Positions 26,961 to 35,066 of a stretch of 64,000 nt of DNA are shown piece by piece. Each line of letters opens with the position of its first letter. The stretch's first letter is position 1. A program made the position numbers and the translations under genes. The DNA lies in NCBI GenBank assembly GCA_038125725.1, contig JAYPEK010000008.1:41141-105140 (forward strand). The letters are read 5' to 3'. Origin of the DNA: TMED8 sp038125725 (GTDB taxonomy: Bacteria > Pseudomonadota > Alphaproteobacteria > Rhodospirillales > Casp-alpha2). Under the pieces are notes generated by a model. That model searched no databases, was not told the DNA's origin, and saw only the letters and a program-made list of their open reading frames with translations.

Positions 26961-27458
26961 ATGGAAAGCTATAACGTAAGCCAGCTCAGCGTGTTGGTGG
27001 TGGAGGACAACCGCCACATGCGTTTCGTCATCAGGACAATCCTGCAAGGCATGGGTATCCGCTCGGTCAAGGAAGCCGAGGACGGATCCGACGCCTTGAA
27101 GCTGTTGAAGACCGAAGACGCTGACGTGATGGTCACCGATTGGTTGATGGAACCGCTGGACGGGCTCGAGCTGACGCGCATGATCCGCACCGCCAGCGAC
27201 AGCGCCAATCCCTACCTGCCGATTATCATGCTCACCGGTTACACGGAAATCGCACGGGTCACCGAGGCGCGGGACGCCGGCGTGACCGAGTTCCTGGCCA
27301 AGCCGATGTCGGCCAAGAACCTCTATCACCGGCTGGTGGAAATCATCGAGCGGCCGCGAGGGTTCATTAAGACACATCGATTCACCGGTCCGGATCGCCG
27401 CCGCATTGATCGCCAATTCGAGGGCAAGGACCGCCGGGCGCCGGTGGAAGTGCTGTGA
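26961..27458 (+). CDS. Single-domain response regulator (receiver)
   Basis: The 165-residue protein is a receiver domain (about 10-130) with VLVVEDNRHMRFVIRTIL, the phospho-acceptor aspartate in ADVMVTDWLMEPLDG, threonine in IIMLTGYTE and lysine in FLAKPMSAKNL. A basic tail, TGPDRRRIDRQFEGKDRR, follows and is a recurrent alphaproteobacterial feature. There is no output domain. Its stop overlaps the start of an Hpt-like gene (GTGA), so the two are co-translated. Confidence 0.9.
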   Translation: MESYNVSQLSVLVVEDNRHMRFVIRTILQGMGIRSVKEAEDGSDALKLLKTEDADVMVTDWLMEPLDGLELTRMIRTASDSANPYLPIIMLTGYTEIARVTEARDAGVTEFLAKPMSAKNLYHRLVEIIERPRGFIKTHRFTGPDRRRIDRQFEGKDRRAPVEVL

Positions 27459-27976
27459 ACGACGGGCCGGAGGACGACATGGACGGAGCAGACAAGCCGC
27501 CATCGGTGGTGTTCGAGCGTCCACCCAATCCCATTGCCGGCAAGGTTACGAAGGGTGGTCCCGACGCCGTCACCGAGGAGCGCTTTGCGGCCCTGGAAGA
27601 GGACATCGTCGCCAAGTTCAGCGACCAGTACCTGGAGTGGGTGGAAAACGACCTGGTCCGCCTACGCAAGGCGCTGGAAGTGCTCGAGGCCGGCGCCCAC
27701 GTGGATGCCCCCTCGGCGCAGGCGTTTCGCGCCATAATCCACGACATGCGCGGCATGGGCGGCACCTTTGAATACGACCTGGTTACAACCATCGCCGACC
27801 AGGTGCACCGCCTGGTGCATGCGGTGGGCACGCTCGGCGCCGAACACCTGATGGCGCTCCGCGTGCATGTGGACGCGCTCAAGGTGGTGGTGGCCGAAAG
27901 GCTCACTGGCGACGGCGGCGAACGCGGCCGCGAGGTCCTGCAGGGCCTGCAGAAGGTCTACCAGAAATACGTCTGA
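27455..27976 (+). CDS. Hpt-like phosphotransfer protein
   Basis: The 173-residue protein starts at GTG 27455, within the preceding stop. An N-terminal region rich in Pro and Asp is followed by a helical domain with AFRAIIHDMRGMGGTFEYDL. The HDMRGMGGTF string matches the histidine phosphotransfer motif H-x-x-K/R-G-x-G/S. It probably exchanges phosphoryl groups with the receiver encoded just upstream, or links it to a hybrid kinase such as the one at 14442. Confidence 0.7.
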   Translation: MNDGPEDDMDGADKPPSVVFERPPNPIAGKVTKGGPDAVTEERFAALEEDIVAKFSDQYLEWVENDLVRLRKALEVLEAGAHVDAPSAQAFRAIIHDMRGMGGTFEYDLVTTIADQVHRLVHAVGTLGAEHLMALRVHVDALKVVVAERLTGDGGERGREVLQGLQKVYQKYV

Positions 27977-27982
27977 GCCGCC

Positions 27983-28015
27983 GCCGGCCAGTTGCCGGCC
28001 AGTTGCCGGTCAACT
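27983..28015. repeat. Short tandem repeat, 11-bp period
   Basis: Two perfect copies of GCCGGCCAGTT (27983-27993 and 27994-28004) and a degenerate third (GCCGGTCAACT) lie between the convergent Hpt-like gene and the crotonase gene. The last copy overlaps the crotonase stop. It is too short to interpret functionally. Confidence 0.7.
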
Positions 28016-28765
28016 GCCGGTGAAGTTGGGCTTGCGCTTCTCCACCCGCGCCCGCACGCCCTCGCGCGCATCGTGGCTGTCCCAGATGGCGTCGGCGATG
28101 GCGGCTTCCGGCTGGCGTTCGGGCATGTCGTAGACGCTCATCTGTTTCACCATGATCGCCTTCATGGCCTTCAGCGACATCGGCGCGTTGGCGGCCAGGC
28201 GGTCGGTTATGGCGGAAACAGCGGTGTCCAGTTCGTCTTCCGGCACGCACCGGGCGATGATGCCGAGATCCCTGAGCCGGGGCGCCCCCAGCGGGTCGCC
28301 GAGCAGCAGGAACTCGCGCCCCATGACCGGGCCGGCGGCCTCCATGATCTTTTTGGTCAGGAACCAGGTGGTGGCGACGCCGATCTGCGCCAGCGGCATG
28401 GCGAAGCGCGCCGTCTCGGCGGCGACGGTGAAGTCGCAGTGCAGTGCCAGTTCGCAGCCCCCCGCAATGGCCGCGCCCTGCACCCGGGCGACAACCGGCA
28501 GCGGGTAGCGCTGCACGGCGTCGAACATGGTTTCGATCAGTTGCGCCGCTTCCGGCTCGACGCCGCTGGTCGCCAGTTCCAGCCCGGCGCAGAACGACGG
28601 CCCTTCGCCCCGGATCACCGTGACGCGCTCATCCGGCGCCGGCTCGTCCAGGAACAGTTGGCGGACTTCGGTCATCATCTCTTCGGTCAGCGCGTTGCGT
28701 TTGTCGGCGCGGTCGAGGATGACCCAGCGTACGGGACCGTCGCGTTCGACGCGGATCATAGACAT
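28010..28765 (-). CDS. Enoyl-CoA hydratase/isomerase family protein
   Basis: The 251-residue crotonase has VTVIRGEGPSFCAGLELA (first oxyanion-hole loop) and RVQGAAIAGGCELALHCDFTV (second loop), plus MPLAQIGVATTWFLTKK. It is downstream of a CaiB/BaiF CoA-transferase gene on the same strand with a 36-bp gap, and is probably co-transcribed with it. It is a different paralogue from the enzyme at 22916. Confidence 0.88.
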   Translation of the reverse strand: MSMIRVERDGPVRWVILDRADKRNALTEEMMTEVRQLFLDEPAPDERVTVIRGEGPSFCAGLELATSGVEPEAAQLIETMFDAVQRYPLPVVARVQGAAIAGGCELALHCDFTVAAETARFAMPLAQIGVATTWFLTKKIMEAAGPVMGREFLLLGDPLGAPRLRDLGIIARCVPEDELDTAVSAITDRLAANAPMSLKAMKAIMVKQMSVYDMPERQPEAAIADAIWDSHDAREGVRARVEKRKPNFTGS

Positions 28766-28801
28766 GTCAGGCTCCTTGGATATCGGTTGTCTTGGAAGAA
28801 T

Positions 28802-29926
28802 TCACTGTTGCGGATCGGGCAGTTCGCCGTTGGCGCTGCCGAGTGCCGGCGGCGTCGTGCGCATGGCCGGGCGCTCGCCATCGACCGAGATCGGCAGGCC
28901 GACCAGGGTCAGGGGCGTGCCGGCGACCGGCTGCAGGATGCCGAGATCCAGCGTCTGCTGCGTCTCCAACACTTCGGGAATGGTCTGCACCGGCGCCGAC
29001 GGCACGCCGACATCGCGCAGCCGCGCCACCCAGGTCTCGCGCGGCTCGGTGGCGACGATCGCGGAAATGGTGGAAATCAACTCGTCGCGGTGCTGGACCC
29101 GGCCCGGGTTGGTCTTGAAGCGCTCGTCCTCGGCCCATTCGGGTTTGCCCAGCGCCGGTGCCAGTTTGGCGAACAGCCGGTCGTTGCCGGCCAGGATCAT
29201 GAACGGCCCGTCGGCGGCCTCGAAAGCCTGATAGGGCATAACGGCGGGATGGCCCGACGCCTGCCGCGCCGGGACCTTGCCGGTGGCGCGGTATTCGGCC
29301 ATGTGGTAGTTGCCCCAGGCCAACGCCGTTTCGTAGAGCGACGTGTTGATGGTGCAGCCCTGGCCGGTCTGGTTGCGCTTGTGCAGCGCGGCCAGCGCGC
29401 CGATCGCCGTCCACATGCCGGTGCCGAGATCGATCAGCGACACTGCAATGCGCGCCGGCGGCCCGTCCGGGTGGCCGTTGATCGAGATCAGGCCACCGTA
29501 AGCCTGCATCAGCGGCTCGTAGCCGGGCTGATCCTTGAGCTGGCCGATATGGCCAAAGGCGCCGACGTCGCAGTAGATCAATTTCGGGAAGCGTGCACGC
29601 AGGTCTTCGGGGCCGAGCCCGATCTTCGTCGGCGTGCCCGGGCGCAGGTTGTGCAGGAAGATGTCGGCATCCGCCAACAGCGCCATCATCCGCGCCATGT
29701 CGGTTTCGGACTTTAGATCCAGGGTGACGGACTTCTTGTTGCGGTTCAGGGTCTGGAACATGGTGGTGGTGTCGTCGGTGACCTTTGCGCCCCACGACCG
29801 CGCGTCGTCGCCGGCGGGGCGCTCGACCTTGATCACCTCGGCGCCCAGGTCGGCGAGGATCTGGGTGCCGTAGGGACCGGCCAGATTCTGGCCGAGTTCG
29901 ACCACCTTTAAACCATCGAGCAGCAT
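28802..29926 (-). CDS. CaiB/BaiF (class III) CoA-transferase
   Basis: The 374-residue protein begins MLLDGLKVVELGQNLAGPYGTQ. The stretch LADLGAEVIKVERPAGDDAR and the NRNKKSVTLDLKSE block are diagnostic of family III CoA-transferases. The catalytic aspartate is in VSLIDLGTGMWTA. It moves CoA between carboxylic acids. It heads a two-gene operon with the crotonase gene. The C-terminus contains VGVPSAPVQTIPEVL, typical for the family. Confidence 0.9.
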   Translation of the reverse strand: MLLDGLKVVELGQNLAGPYGTQILADLGAEVIKVERPAGDDARSWGAKVTDDTTTMFQTLNRNKKSVTLDLKSETDMARMMALLADADIFLHNLRPGTPTKIGLGPEDLRARFPKLIYCDVGAFGHIGQLKDQPGYEPLMQAYGGLISINGHPDGPPARIAVSLIDLGTGMWTAIGALAALHKRNQTGQGCTINTSLYETALAWGNYHMAEYRATGKVPARQASGHPAVMPYQAFEAADGPFMILAGNDRLFAKLAPALGKPEWAEDERFKTNPGRVQHRDELISTISAIVATEPRETWVARLRDVGVPSAPVQTIPEVLETQQTLDLGILQPVAGTPLTLVGLPISVDGERPAMRTTPPALGSANGELPDPQQ

Positions 29927-30162
29927 AAAACCTCTCCGGGATTGCGATGTTGCTGGACCGACCTCATACCCCCAGCCGCTGGATCAGGCAACCCAAGCCG
30001 GCACCCGGTTTCATCGAGCGAAATTCGGGGGAGCGAAACCTGGTGTGGCGTTTTTGGCATAGCCGGTGACGGATCGGGGAAAACACGCTTCGGCGCCAGC
30101 GTCTAGGTTGACGGTGAACCACGGCGGCCGTGGTGGGCTTTCGAAACCAAGGGAAGCGCGCC

Positions 30163-31395
30163 ATGCGCCATACCATCCTTTCCGTCTCATCCCTGCTCTT
30201 CGGCATGGCTTTCCTGATGCTCGGCAACGGCTCGTTGACGACGCTGCTATCGGTGCGCTTGGCGGAAACCGGCGCGCCGACCTGGCTGATTGGCATGGTC
30301 ATGGCGCAGTACTTCCTGGGCATCGTGCTCGGCACGCTCTACGGCCATTCGCTGATCCAGGCGGTCGGCCATATCCGCGCCTTCGCCGCCTTCGGGTCGA
30401 TCATGTCGGCGGTGACCCTGGCGCATGCCTTTCTGGCCGATGCCTGGGCCTGGGCGCTGTTCCGGTTCCTGGTCGGGGTTTGTTCGGTGGGTATGTACAT
30501 GTGCGTCGAGAGCTGGCTCAACCAACGCGCCGACAACGACAATCGCGGCCAGGTGTTCTCGCTCTATATCATCACCGTTTACCTGTTCCAGGGCATCGGC
30601 CAATTCCTGATCCAGTTGCCCGACGAATCCGGTTTCGCCATCTTCGCGGTGATGTCGGTGCTGATGTCATTGGCCATCGTGCCCGTGGCGGTGACGCGGA
30701 TGCCGGCGCCGGACCTGCCGCCGGCGTCGCGCTTCGATTTCGTCAAGCTGTGGCGGACCTCGCCGACGGGCATGGTGGTGTCGCTGTTTTCGGGCCTGAT
30801 CCTGGGCGCCTTCTACGGCCTCGGCCCGGCCTTCGCGCAATATATCGGCTTCGACGACGGCGGCATCGCGCTGTTCATGAGCGCGGTGATCGTCGGCGGG
30901 CTGATCCTGCAATGGCCGGTGGGCAAGTTCTCCGACGGGCGCGACCGTCGCAGCTTCATGTTCGGCGTCAATATCGTGTTGGTGGCGGTCTGCGCGGTAA
31001 TGGGCTTCGCCGGATTGTCCGGCCATTGGCTGATCGGCCTGGCGATGCTGTTCGGGGGGCTTTCCGGCGTGCTCTATCCGCTGGCTGTCGCCTATACCAA
31101 CGACTACCTGGAGCCCGACGATCTCGTGCCGGCGGCCGGCGGGCTGGTCATGGCTTACGGCATCGGCGCCGTCGCCGGGCCGCCGGCGGCATCGCTGAGC
31201 ATGGAGATGTTCGGTCCCGCTGGCATGTTCGTATTCTGTGGCCTGGTCGCCGCCGGCGCGGCGGCGGTCATTGCCTGGCGCATGCGCCAGCGCCAGGCGC
31301 CGCCGATGGAGGACCAGGTCGATTTCCAGGCCATGGCCCGCACGTCTCCGGTGATCGGCGAGTTGGATCCGCGCGGCGAACCGACAACGGATTGA
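30163..31395 (+). CDS. MFS transporter, YcaD-like
   Basis: From ATG 30163 the product is 410 residues with about 12 hydrophobic segments. Residues such as SLLFGMAFLMLGNGSLTTLL, GIVLGTLYGHSLIQAVGHI and CVESWLNQRADNDNRGQVFS match the YcaD/UMF subgroup of major facilitators. It should be an inner-membrane exporter or importer of unknown substrate. A start 33 nt earlier is possible but lacks the good site. It sits 89 bp before a receiver gene. Confidence 0.85.
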   Translation: MRHTILSVSSLLFGMAFLMLGNGSLTTLLSVRLAETGAPTWLIGMVMAQYFLGIVLGTLYGHSLIQAVGHIRAFAAFGSIMSAVTLAHAFLADAWAWALFRFLVGVCSVGMYMCVESWLNQRADNDNRGQVFSLYIITVYLFQGIGQFLIQLPDESGFAIFAVMSVLMSLAIVPVAVTRMPAPDLPPASRFDFVKLWRTSPTGMVVSLFSGLILGAFYGLGPAFAQYIGFDDGGIALFMSAVIVGGLILQWPVGKFSDGRDRRSFMFGVNIVLVAVCAVMGFAGLSGHWLIGLAMLFGGLSGVLYPLAVAYTNDYLEPDDLVPAAGGLVMAYGIGAVAGPPAASLSMEMFGPAGMFVFCGLVAAGAAAVIAWRMRQRQAPPMEDQVDFQAMARTSPVIGELDPRGEPTTD

Positions 31396-31483
31396 TCCGG
31401 CCAGCCAAGGCGAATAGGCTTGTACCTACCGGCGGTTCCAGGGGGCAGGACCGGCCCGCCGGCAAACGAAGGAGCGGATACTC

Positions 31484-31873
31484 ATGCGCGGCCCCCTGCA
31501 GCGTATCCTATGCATCGACGACGAACCGGAAATGCGCTCGGCCATCCGCCTGGCGCTGGAACGTATCGGCCAGTTCGACGTCCTGATCGGCGCCAGCGGC
31601 GCCGAGGCACTGGACCTCGGCCCGGCGTTCCGTCCGGACCTGATGATTTTCGACGTGGTGATGCCGGTTATGGACGGCCCGACGGTCCTGGCCGAGGCCC
31701 GGCGGCTGCCGACGCTGGCGACGGTGCCGGCGGTGTTTCTGACCGGCAAGGAGCGCCGCCACGAAATCGCGGCGTTCGAGGCGATGGGCGTCATCGGCGT
31801 CATCACCAAGCCCTTTGACATCAAGGGGCTCGCCGGCGAGGTGCGCAGCCTGTGGGAGAAGGCGGGAAGCTGA
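31484..31873 (+). CDS. Single-domain response regulator
   Basis: The 129-residue receiver has ILCIDDEPEMRSAIRLAL, the phospho-acceptor in DLMIFDVVMPVMDGPT, threonine in AVFLTGKERR and lysine in VITKPFDIKGLAGEVR. There is no output domain. It is the last chromosomal gene before the tRNA-Gly/island boundary. AAGGAGCGGA precedes the ATG. Confidence 0.92.
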   Translation: MRGPLQRILCIDDEPEMRSAIRLALERIGQFDVLIGASGAEALDLGPAFRPDLMIFDVVMPVMDGPTVLAEARRLPTLATVPAVFLTGKERRHEIAAFEAMGVIGVITKPFDIKGLAGEVRSLWEKAGS

Positions 31874-31884
31874 GTTCAGAGAGT

Positions 31885-31959
31885 TGGAGCGGGTGAAGGG
31901 AATCGAACCCTCGACACCGAGCTTGGGAAGCTCGTGCTCTACCACTGAGCTACACCCGC
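31885..31959 (-). tRNA. tRNA-Gly (anticodon CCC), reconstituted by the island
   Basis: The complement folds as a full tRNA: acceptor GCGGGTG/CACCCGC, D-arm GCTC-AGTGGTA-GAGC, anticodon arm CGAGC-TTCCCAA-GCTCG (anticodon CCC at 31925-31927), T-arm GAGGG-TTCGATT-CCCTT, discriminator T and encoded CCA. Its 5' 41 nt are part of the 43-bp repeat also present at 39790-39832. The 3' part is therefore original chromosome, while the 5' part and the upstream region come from the element. Confidence 0.96.
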
Positions 31960-31961
31960 TT
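31919..31961 (-). repeat. attL, 43-bp direct repeat inside the intact tRNA
   Basis: The repeat runs from the anticodon stem to 2 bp beyond the tRNA 5' end and is identical to 39790-39832. Flanking bases differ at both sides, which defines its limits. Crossover probably occurs in or near the anticodon stem-loop, whose symmetry (CGAGC/GCTCG) suits integrase core binding. Confidence 0.93.
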
Positions 31962-32321
31962 AATATGTTGTTATTACCTAATATATCATCCGATGATTTG
32001 TGGCCAATTATAATGATTGATGCAAAAACGATACAATTCTTAGCTCATAGTGAGAAATAACTAACGACATGGCGAAAAGCAAGCAACAGGCTGATCGCGA
32101 AGTGTTTCCAGATCAGGCTTGACTGCATCCCAATGGCCTCTCTGCGCCTTCTCAGGCTTCACCGAACTCAACCACCATCGCAAAACATGCCCGTCTATGC
32201 CCCTGTATCAGGCAGGTGGGGGAGCAAGGGGGCAGGGGTGGTTGTGGAGTATTCTTCTCAGGCGGTGAGATTATCTTGGAGAAAATAGGACTGTGGAAAT
32301 ATGGCACGAAAAGCCACCGAC
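31962..32321. other. 360-bp AT-rich left end of the island, non-coding
   Basis: The stretch holds the candidate promoter for the tRNA (31980-32007) and a second TATAAT-like box (32007-32012, minus strand). No convincing gene was found. A short purine-rich run (GGTGGGGGAGCAAGGGGGC) lies near 32215. Confidence 0.7.
31980..32007 (-). promoter_or_regulatory. Island-supplied promoter for tRNA-Gly
   Basis: On the minus strand TTGGCC (32002-32007), a 16-bp spacer and TATATT (31980-31985) form a plausible sigma-70 promoter whose start would lie about 13 nt before the tRNA. A second TATAAT at 32007-32012 offers a longer leader. The elements belong to the island, not to the original tRNA locus. Confidence 0.55.
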
Positions 32322-32447
32322 CTAGCTGGCGAGAAATGCAAGGATCAGTGTCGCCACAAACAATATGACCACAATTACTATACTAAGAATAAATGCTTTT
32401 TCTTCCTCTGGAGAGATTTGCCGTTCTTGTGGCTTTCGCTCGTTCAA
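32322..32447 (-). CDS. 41-residue single-span membrane peptide
   Basis: TTG at 32447 lies 3 nt after the stop of the 319-residue gene, so it could be translationally coupled. The peptide starts MNERKPQERQISPEEEKAF, a charged cytoplasmic segment, and continues as one hydrophobic helix (FILSIVIVVILFVATLILAF) ending AS. This is a typical short single-pass membrane protein. It is the third gene of the minus-strand cargo operon. The gene is below the usual length cut-off and has a weak ribosome-binding site, so coding is likely but not certain. Confidence 0.55.
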   Translation of the reverse strand: MNERKPQERQISPEEEKAFILSIVIVVILFVATLILAFLAS

Positions 32448-32450
32448 GCT

Positions 32451-33410
32451 TTAACCCGGTTTATCAAATATGTTTCCACTTTCCCCTCGAGCACTCTCAA
32501 GAGCGTCCTTAAATAAATTACCAAAGCTGCTATCACCTGGAATAGGTAGCTGCATTATAATCTCATCCTTGGCATAGAGAGTTATTGTCAGGTCCTTTCC
32601 CGACGAGAAGAGACCGGCGCAAGTACCAAGAACCTCACGCATTTTGTCAGGGTCGTCCCCTGGTTCCGGGCCAAAAAGTGTGGCTCGCCCATCCTCAGTT
32701 TCTGATGCACGGACTACAAAGAAACCAGTGCTGTTATCCGCTGAATTCATTGAGGCTGCCAGATAGCCATCGCCCGAAATCAAGCTATGGCCAAGCATGA
32801 AATGCAAATGTTGATGTGGCATTACCAACCCAGGACTCACTTTGTAATAAATCTGCAATTGACGGGAGCTATCGTCGCCTGGATCATCATATTGGATGAC
32901 ACGCCTTATCTGCCCGTCACACCACTCCCAGTTGTTTGAGGATACTTCAACGCCCATATTTCCTGAAGTCTCTGAGGGAGGCTCATATGTATCTTCGAGT
33001 TCATCTTCCTCTAGATTTTGCGCAGCCAATGTGCGTTCAAAGTCTTTCATCGACTGATCAGGATCAGCACTATTCATTGCTTGAAAGCCCGCGATAAGCA
33101 TCTGTAAATCATCGTCTCCCTCAACAAGGGCAGTGACAACCTCTCTCGCTTTGTCAATTGACGGCTGATGACCAAACGACCGCTCTAAGACATCCAGTCC
33201 CGCAGCGAAATACGGGATCATATTCTTCCGAATTTCATTGAGGCTGTGACCGTCGTCATGCATTGAGGCAATTACGGGTAGATGATAGGGCAGCCCCCCT
33301 TTTACCACCGCACTGTGAAACAGCCGTCGCGGAACAAGCATCGAATCAGCAATCTCATTGCCAATTCTCTTGCCTTTTCGATTATACAGAAATGCTGAAA
33401 ACCAACTCAT
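32451..33410 (-). CDS. Unknown 319-residue island protein
   Basis: The protein begins MSWFSAFLYNRKGKRIGNEIADSM. It is acidic and lacks membrane segments. An N-terminal helical half (about 1-150; VLERSFGHQPSIDKAREVVTAL) is followed by a beta-rich half with WEWCDGQIRRVIQYDDPG, LVMPHQHLHFMLGHSLISGDG and FFVVRASETEDG. The HQHLHF string could be a metal site, but this is only visual. No family was recognised. It is the middle gene of a three-gene minus-strand operon, 40 bp after the 169-residue gene. Confidence 0.75.
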   Translation of the reverse strand: MSWFSAFLYNRKGKRIGNEIADSMLVPRRLFHSAVVKGGLPYHLPVIASMHDDGHSLNEIRKNMIPYFAAGLDVLERSFGHQPSIDKAREVVTALVEGDDDLQMLIAGFQAMNSADPDQSMKDFERTLAAQNLEEDELEDTYEPPSETSGNMGVEVSSNNWEWCDGQIRRVIQYDDPGDDSSRQLQIYYKVSPGLVMPHQHLHFMLGHSLISGDGYLAASMNSADNSTGFFVVRASETEDGRATLFGPEPGDDPDKMREVLGTCAGLFSSGKDLTITLYAKDEIIMQLPIPGDSSFGNLFKDALESARGESGNIFDKPG

Positions 33411-33450
33411 CGTTCACCTAACGTCGTGGGCTATAAGAATAGGATCGAGA

Positions 33451-33960
33451 CTACACAATTTTATACCTGTTAGAGAGATCAAGCATTTCGCGGGAGGCTG
33501 CTCCGTGGTCAATTAAGATGCGGGTGACTATCTCATTTCGGTTCCGCAGGGCTAGTTTGTTTTCAGAAAAGGCACTTCCAACAATAAAATCCAAAACCGC
33601 CTCAGAGTAGTCCGACCAGTTACCTCTTGATATCGATGCCTCTTGGCTTTTTGCTAAGTGAGACACATCAGTTCTCGCCTCCTCCGGATTGCCTTTGAAA
33701 GATGCATTCTCTAAAATTCCGCTTGTAGCTCGATAATACGAACCAGCGGCCCGAGTGGAGACTTCCGTATTTAAGACATGGCGGAATAGCTCCCCTAAGG
33801 ATAGGAGCCACAGGCCAAAAAAGGTCCTGGTTTCTGCGTCAGTATACGTATCGCAGAGGTCAGACATTTTATTCAGCGCAGTGTTGCAATGCCTTGAGAA
33901 CGGTTCGATTACGAGTTCCCCAAATACTTCTGCCTCGACCTTTTTCTTAAACAACATCAT
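33451..33960 (-). CDS. Unknown 169-residue island protein
   Basis: The protein begins MMLFKKKVEAEVFGELVIEPF. It is mostly helical, with a mildly hydrophobic central segment (FFGLWLLSLGELFRHVLN) too polar to be a confident membrane span. No family was recognised. It is the first gene of the minus-strand cargo operon and shares a divergent promoter region of about 90 bp with the plus-strand cargo operon. GAGAGGTA lies just upstream of the start. Confidence 0.72.
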   Translation of the reverse strand: MMLFKKKVEAEVFGELVIEPFSRHCNTALNKMSDLCDTYTDAETRTFFGLWLLSLGELFRHVLNTEVSTRAAGSYYRATSGILENASFKGNPEEARTDVSHLAKSQEASISRGNWSDYSEAVLDFIVGSAFSENKLALRNRNEIVTRILIDHGAASREMLDLSNRYKIV

Positions 33961-33972
33961 TACCTCTCAATT

Positions 33973-34043
33973 ACCCCAATCCTGCCACACACTCGCCATA
34001 CGGCAAACCATAATACCCCCATCCATTTCAAGGGAATTGGGGT
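33973..34043. promoter_or_regulatory. Divergent promoter region with inverted repeat
   Basis: ACCCCAAT at 33973-33980 and ATTGGGGT at 34036-34043 are exact inverted copies that bracket the divergent intergenic region of the two cargo operons. A single regulator could use them to control both. Clear -35/-10 pairs could not be assigned. Confidence 0.35.
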
Positions 34044-34051
34044 TATCAATC

Positions 34052-34240
34052 GTGGCAACGGCTCAAGAGAAACTCAACGCTGGCCTCGTCTATGTGCTCG
34101 CCAGAGCACTTCAAAGGCGATGTCCAGATCACATCGCAATTGAACAGGCATCCCATTGGCTCCGCTCTTCAGGTTATGCAAGAGAGGCTGATGACCTATC
34201 CGTGAATGCTGATTCAATGCCATTGCAGATGCGGAGTTAA
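34052..34240 (+). CDS. Small 62-residue island protein
   Basis: From GTG 34052 the protein reads MATAQEKLNAGLVYVLARAL and then RRCPDHIAIEQASHWLRSSGYAREADD. It is helical and amphipathic, with no motif recognised. It ends 5 bp before the next start, so it is probably the first gene of the plus-strand cargo operon. The start codon is uncertain because the frame is open further upstream. Confidence 0.5.
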   Translation: MATAQEKLNAGLVYVLARALQRRCPDHIAIEQASHWLRSSGYAREADDLSVNADSMPLQMRS

Positions 34241-34245
34241 CGGCT

Positions 34246-34464
34246 ATGGCAAACAGTGGCATTCTCTGGGTCGACATGATCTTCAATTGGGCCGTCCATG
34301 CGTTAGTTTGGTTGGCCCGTCTCCTCGGTATAACGTACGAAGAGATCAACGTCTGGCTCTTCTGCGTTGCTTGGCCCTTGTTGACCCTAGCCTTGATGTA
34401 TTGGTGCCTCTCTCTTTGGCGTCAGAATAAGAACCTGCGGAGGCAATTCGATGCCGTCTCGTAA
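34246..34464 (+). CDS. Small membrane protein, LLGITYxE paralogue 1
   Basis: The 72-residue protein begins MANSGILWVDMIFNWAVHAL. It has an amphipathic N-terminal helix, the motif LARLLGITYEEINVWLF, one membrane span (FCVAWPLLTLALMYWCL) and a basic tail (LWRQNKNLRRQ). The same arrangement (LLGITYxE, then WPxxTLxL, then LWR) recurs in the protein at 35067. Its stop overlaps the start of the Sel1 gene by 14 bp. No family name is known to me. Confidence 0.72.
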   Translation: MANSGILWVDMIFNWAVHALVWLARLLGITYEEINVWLFCVAWPLLTLALMYWCLSLWRQNKNLRRQFDAVS

Positions 34465-35065
34465 GAAGTGGAAATATCTCGGCATTGGTCTGTTAGGAGG
34501 CGTTGTAACTTCAATTGGCATTGCGATTCTCAGTGTATTTGGCCTGATTTACCTAGCTGATAGACCTTCCTCCAGCGGCATAATCCTGTCCGACATTGGC
34601 TGTCCATCTGGGATGGTGGAGAACCTATCCAAAGGTAGATGCGAGGTTTCGGATAAGACGATGTCCGAAATCACCAGCTCATTCCGCAAGCACGACAATC
34701 ACAAACTGCTGAACCCTTTGCCATCAAGCAAACGTCTAAGGGAACTCGCCGTCAAGACCGCTGATCGCAAAGGAACCTTCTCCGACTATCGGATTGCAGC
34801 CCTGCTGGGTGACGCTGAAAGCCAATACCATGTGGGTAAACTGCTTAGCCAAGGTCGAGGTGTTGAAGAAGACGATCTCGAAGCTCTGCGCTGGTTACAC
34901 GTTGCTGCTCACAACAACTATTTAGATGCTCAGACAAAGCTGGCGGAGATGCTCGCCTCGGGATTGTTCGTAAAGAAGGATGAGCAACTAGCCCAGGTCT
35001 GGCTGAAGAGGGCCGAAGCAAACAAGAACCAAAGGACGAAACAGGTCGCTGGGCTGAAGGCCTGA
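34451..35065 (+). CDS. Membrane-anchored Sel1-repeat protein
   Basis: The protein has 204 residues. A basic N-terminus and one hydrophobic helix (YLGIGLLGGVVTSIGIAILS, continuing to about residue 36) anchor it in the membrane. The C-terminal half carries Sel1-like repeats: AALLGDAESQYHVGKLLSQG, RGVEEDDLEALRWLHVAAHN and LDAQTKLAEMLASGLFV. Sel1 repeats are protein-interaction scaffolds. The start ATG has GGAGG about 9 nt upstream and overlaps the preceding gene. It is encoded between two paralogous small membrane proteins, suggesting a complex. Confidence 0.78.
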   Translation: MPSRKKWKYLGIGLLGGVVTSIGIAILSVFGLIYLADRPSSSGIILSDIGCPSGMVENLSKGRCEVSDKTMSEITSSFRKHDNHKLLNPLPSSKRLRELAVKTADRKGTFSDYRIAALLGDAESQYHVGKLLSQGRGVEEDDLEALRWLHVAAHNNYLDAQTKLAEMLASGLFVKKDEQLAQVWLKRAEANKNQRTKQVAGLKA

Positions 35066-35066
35066 G

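Noticed and set aside
27983..28015. CRISPR-like repeat
   Set aside because: It is an 11-bp tandem repeat without spacers; no CRISPR array or cas gene was seen in the window.
32301..32516. 71-residue plus-strand frame at the island left end
   Set aside because: It is antisense to the end of the 319-residue gene and to the 41-residue membrane peptide, and has no ribosome-binding site.
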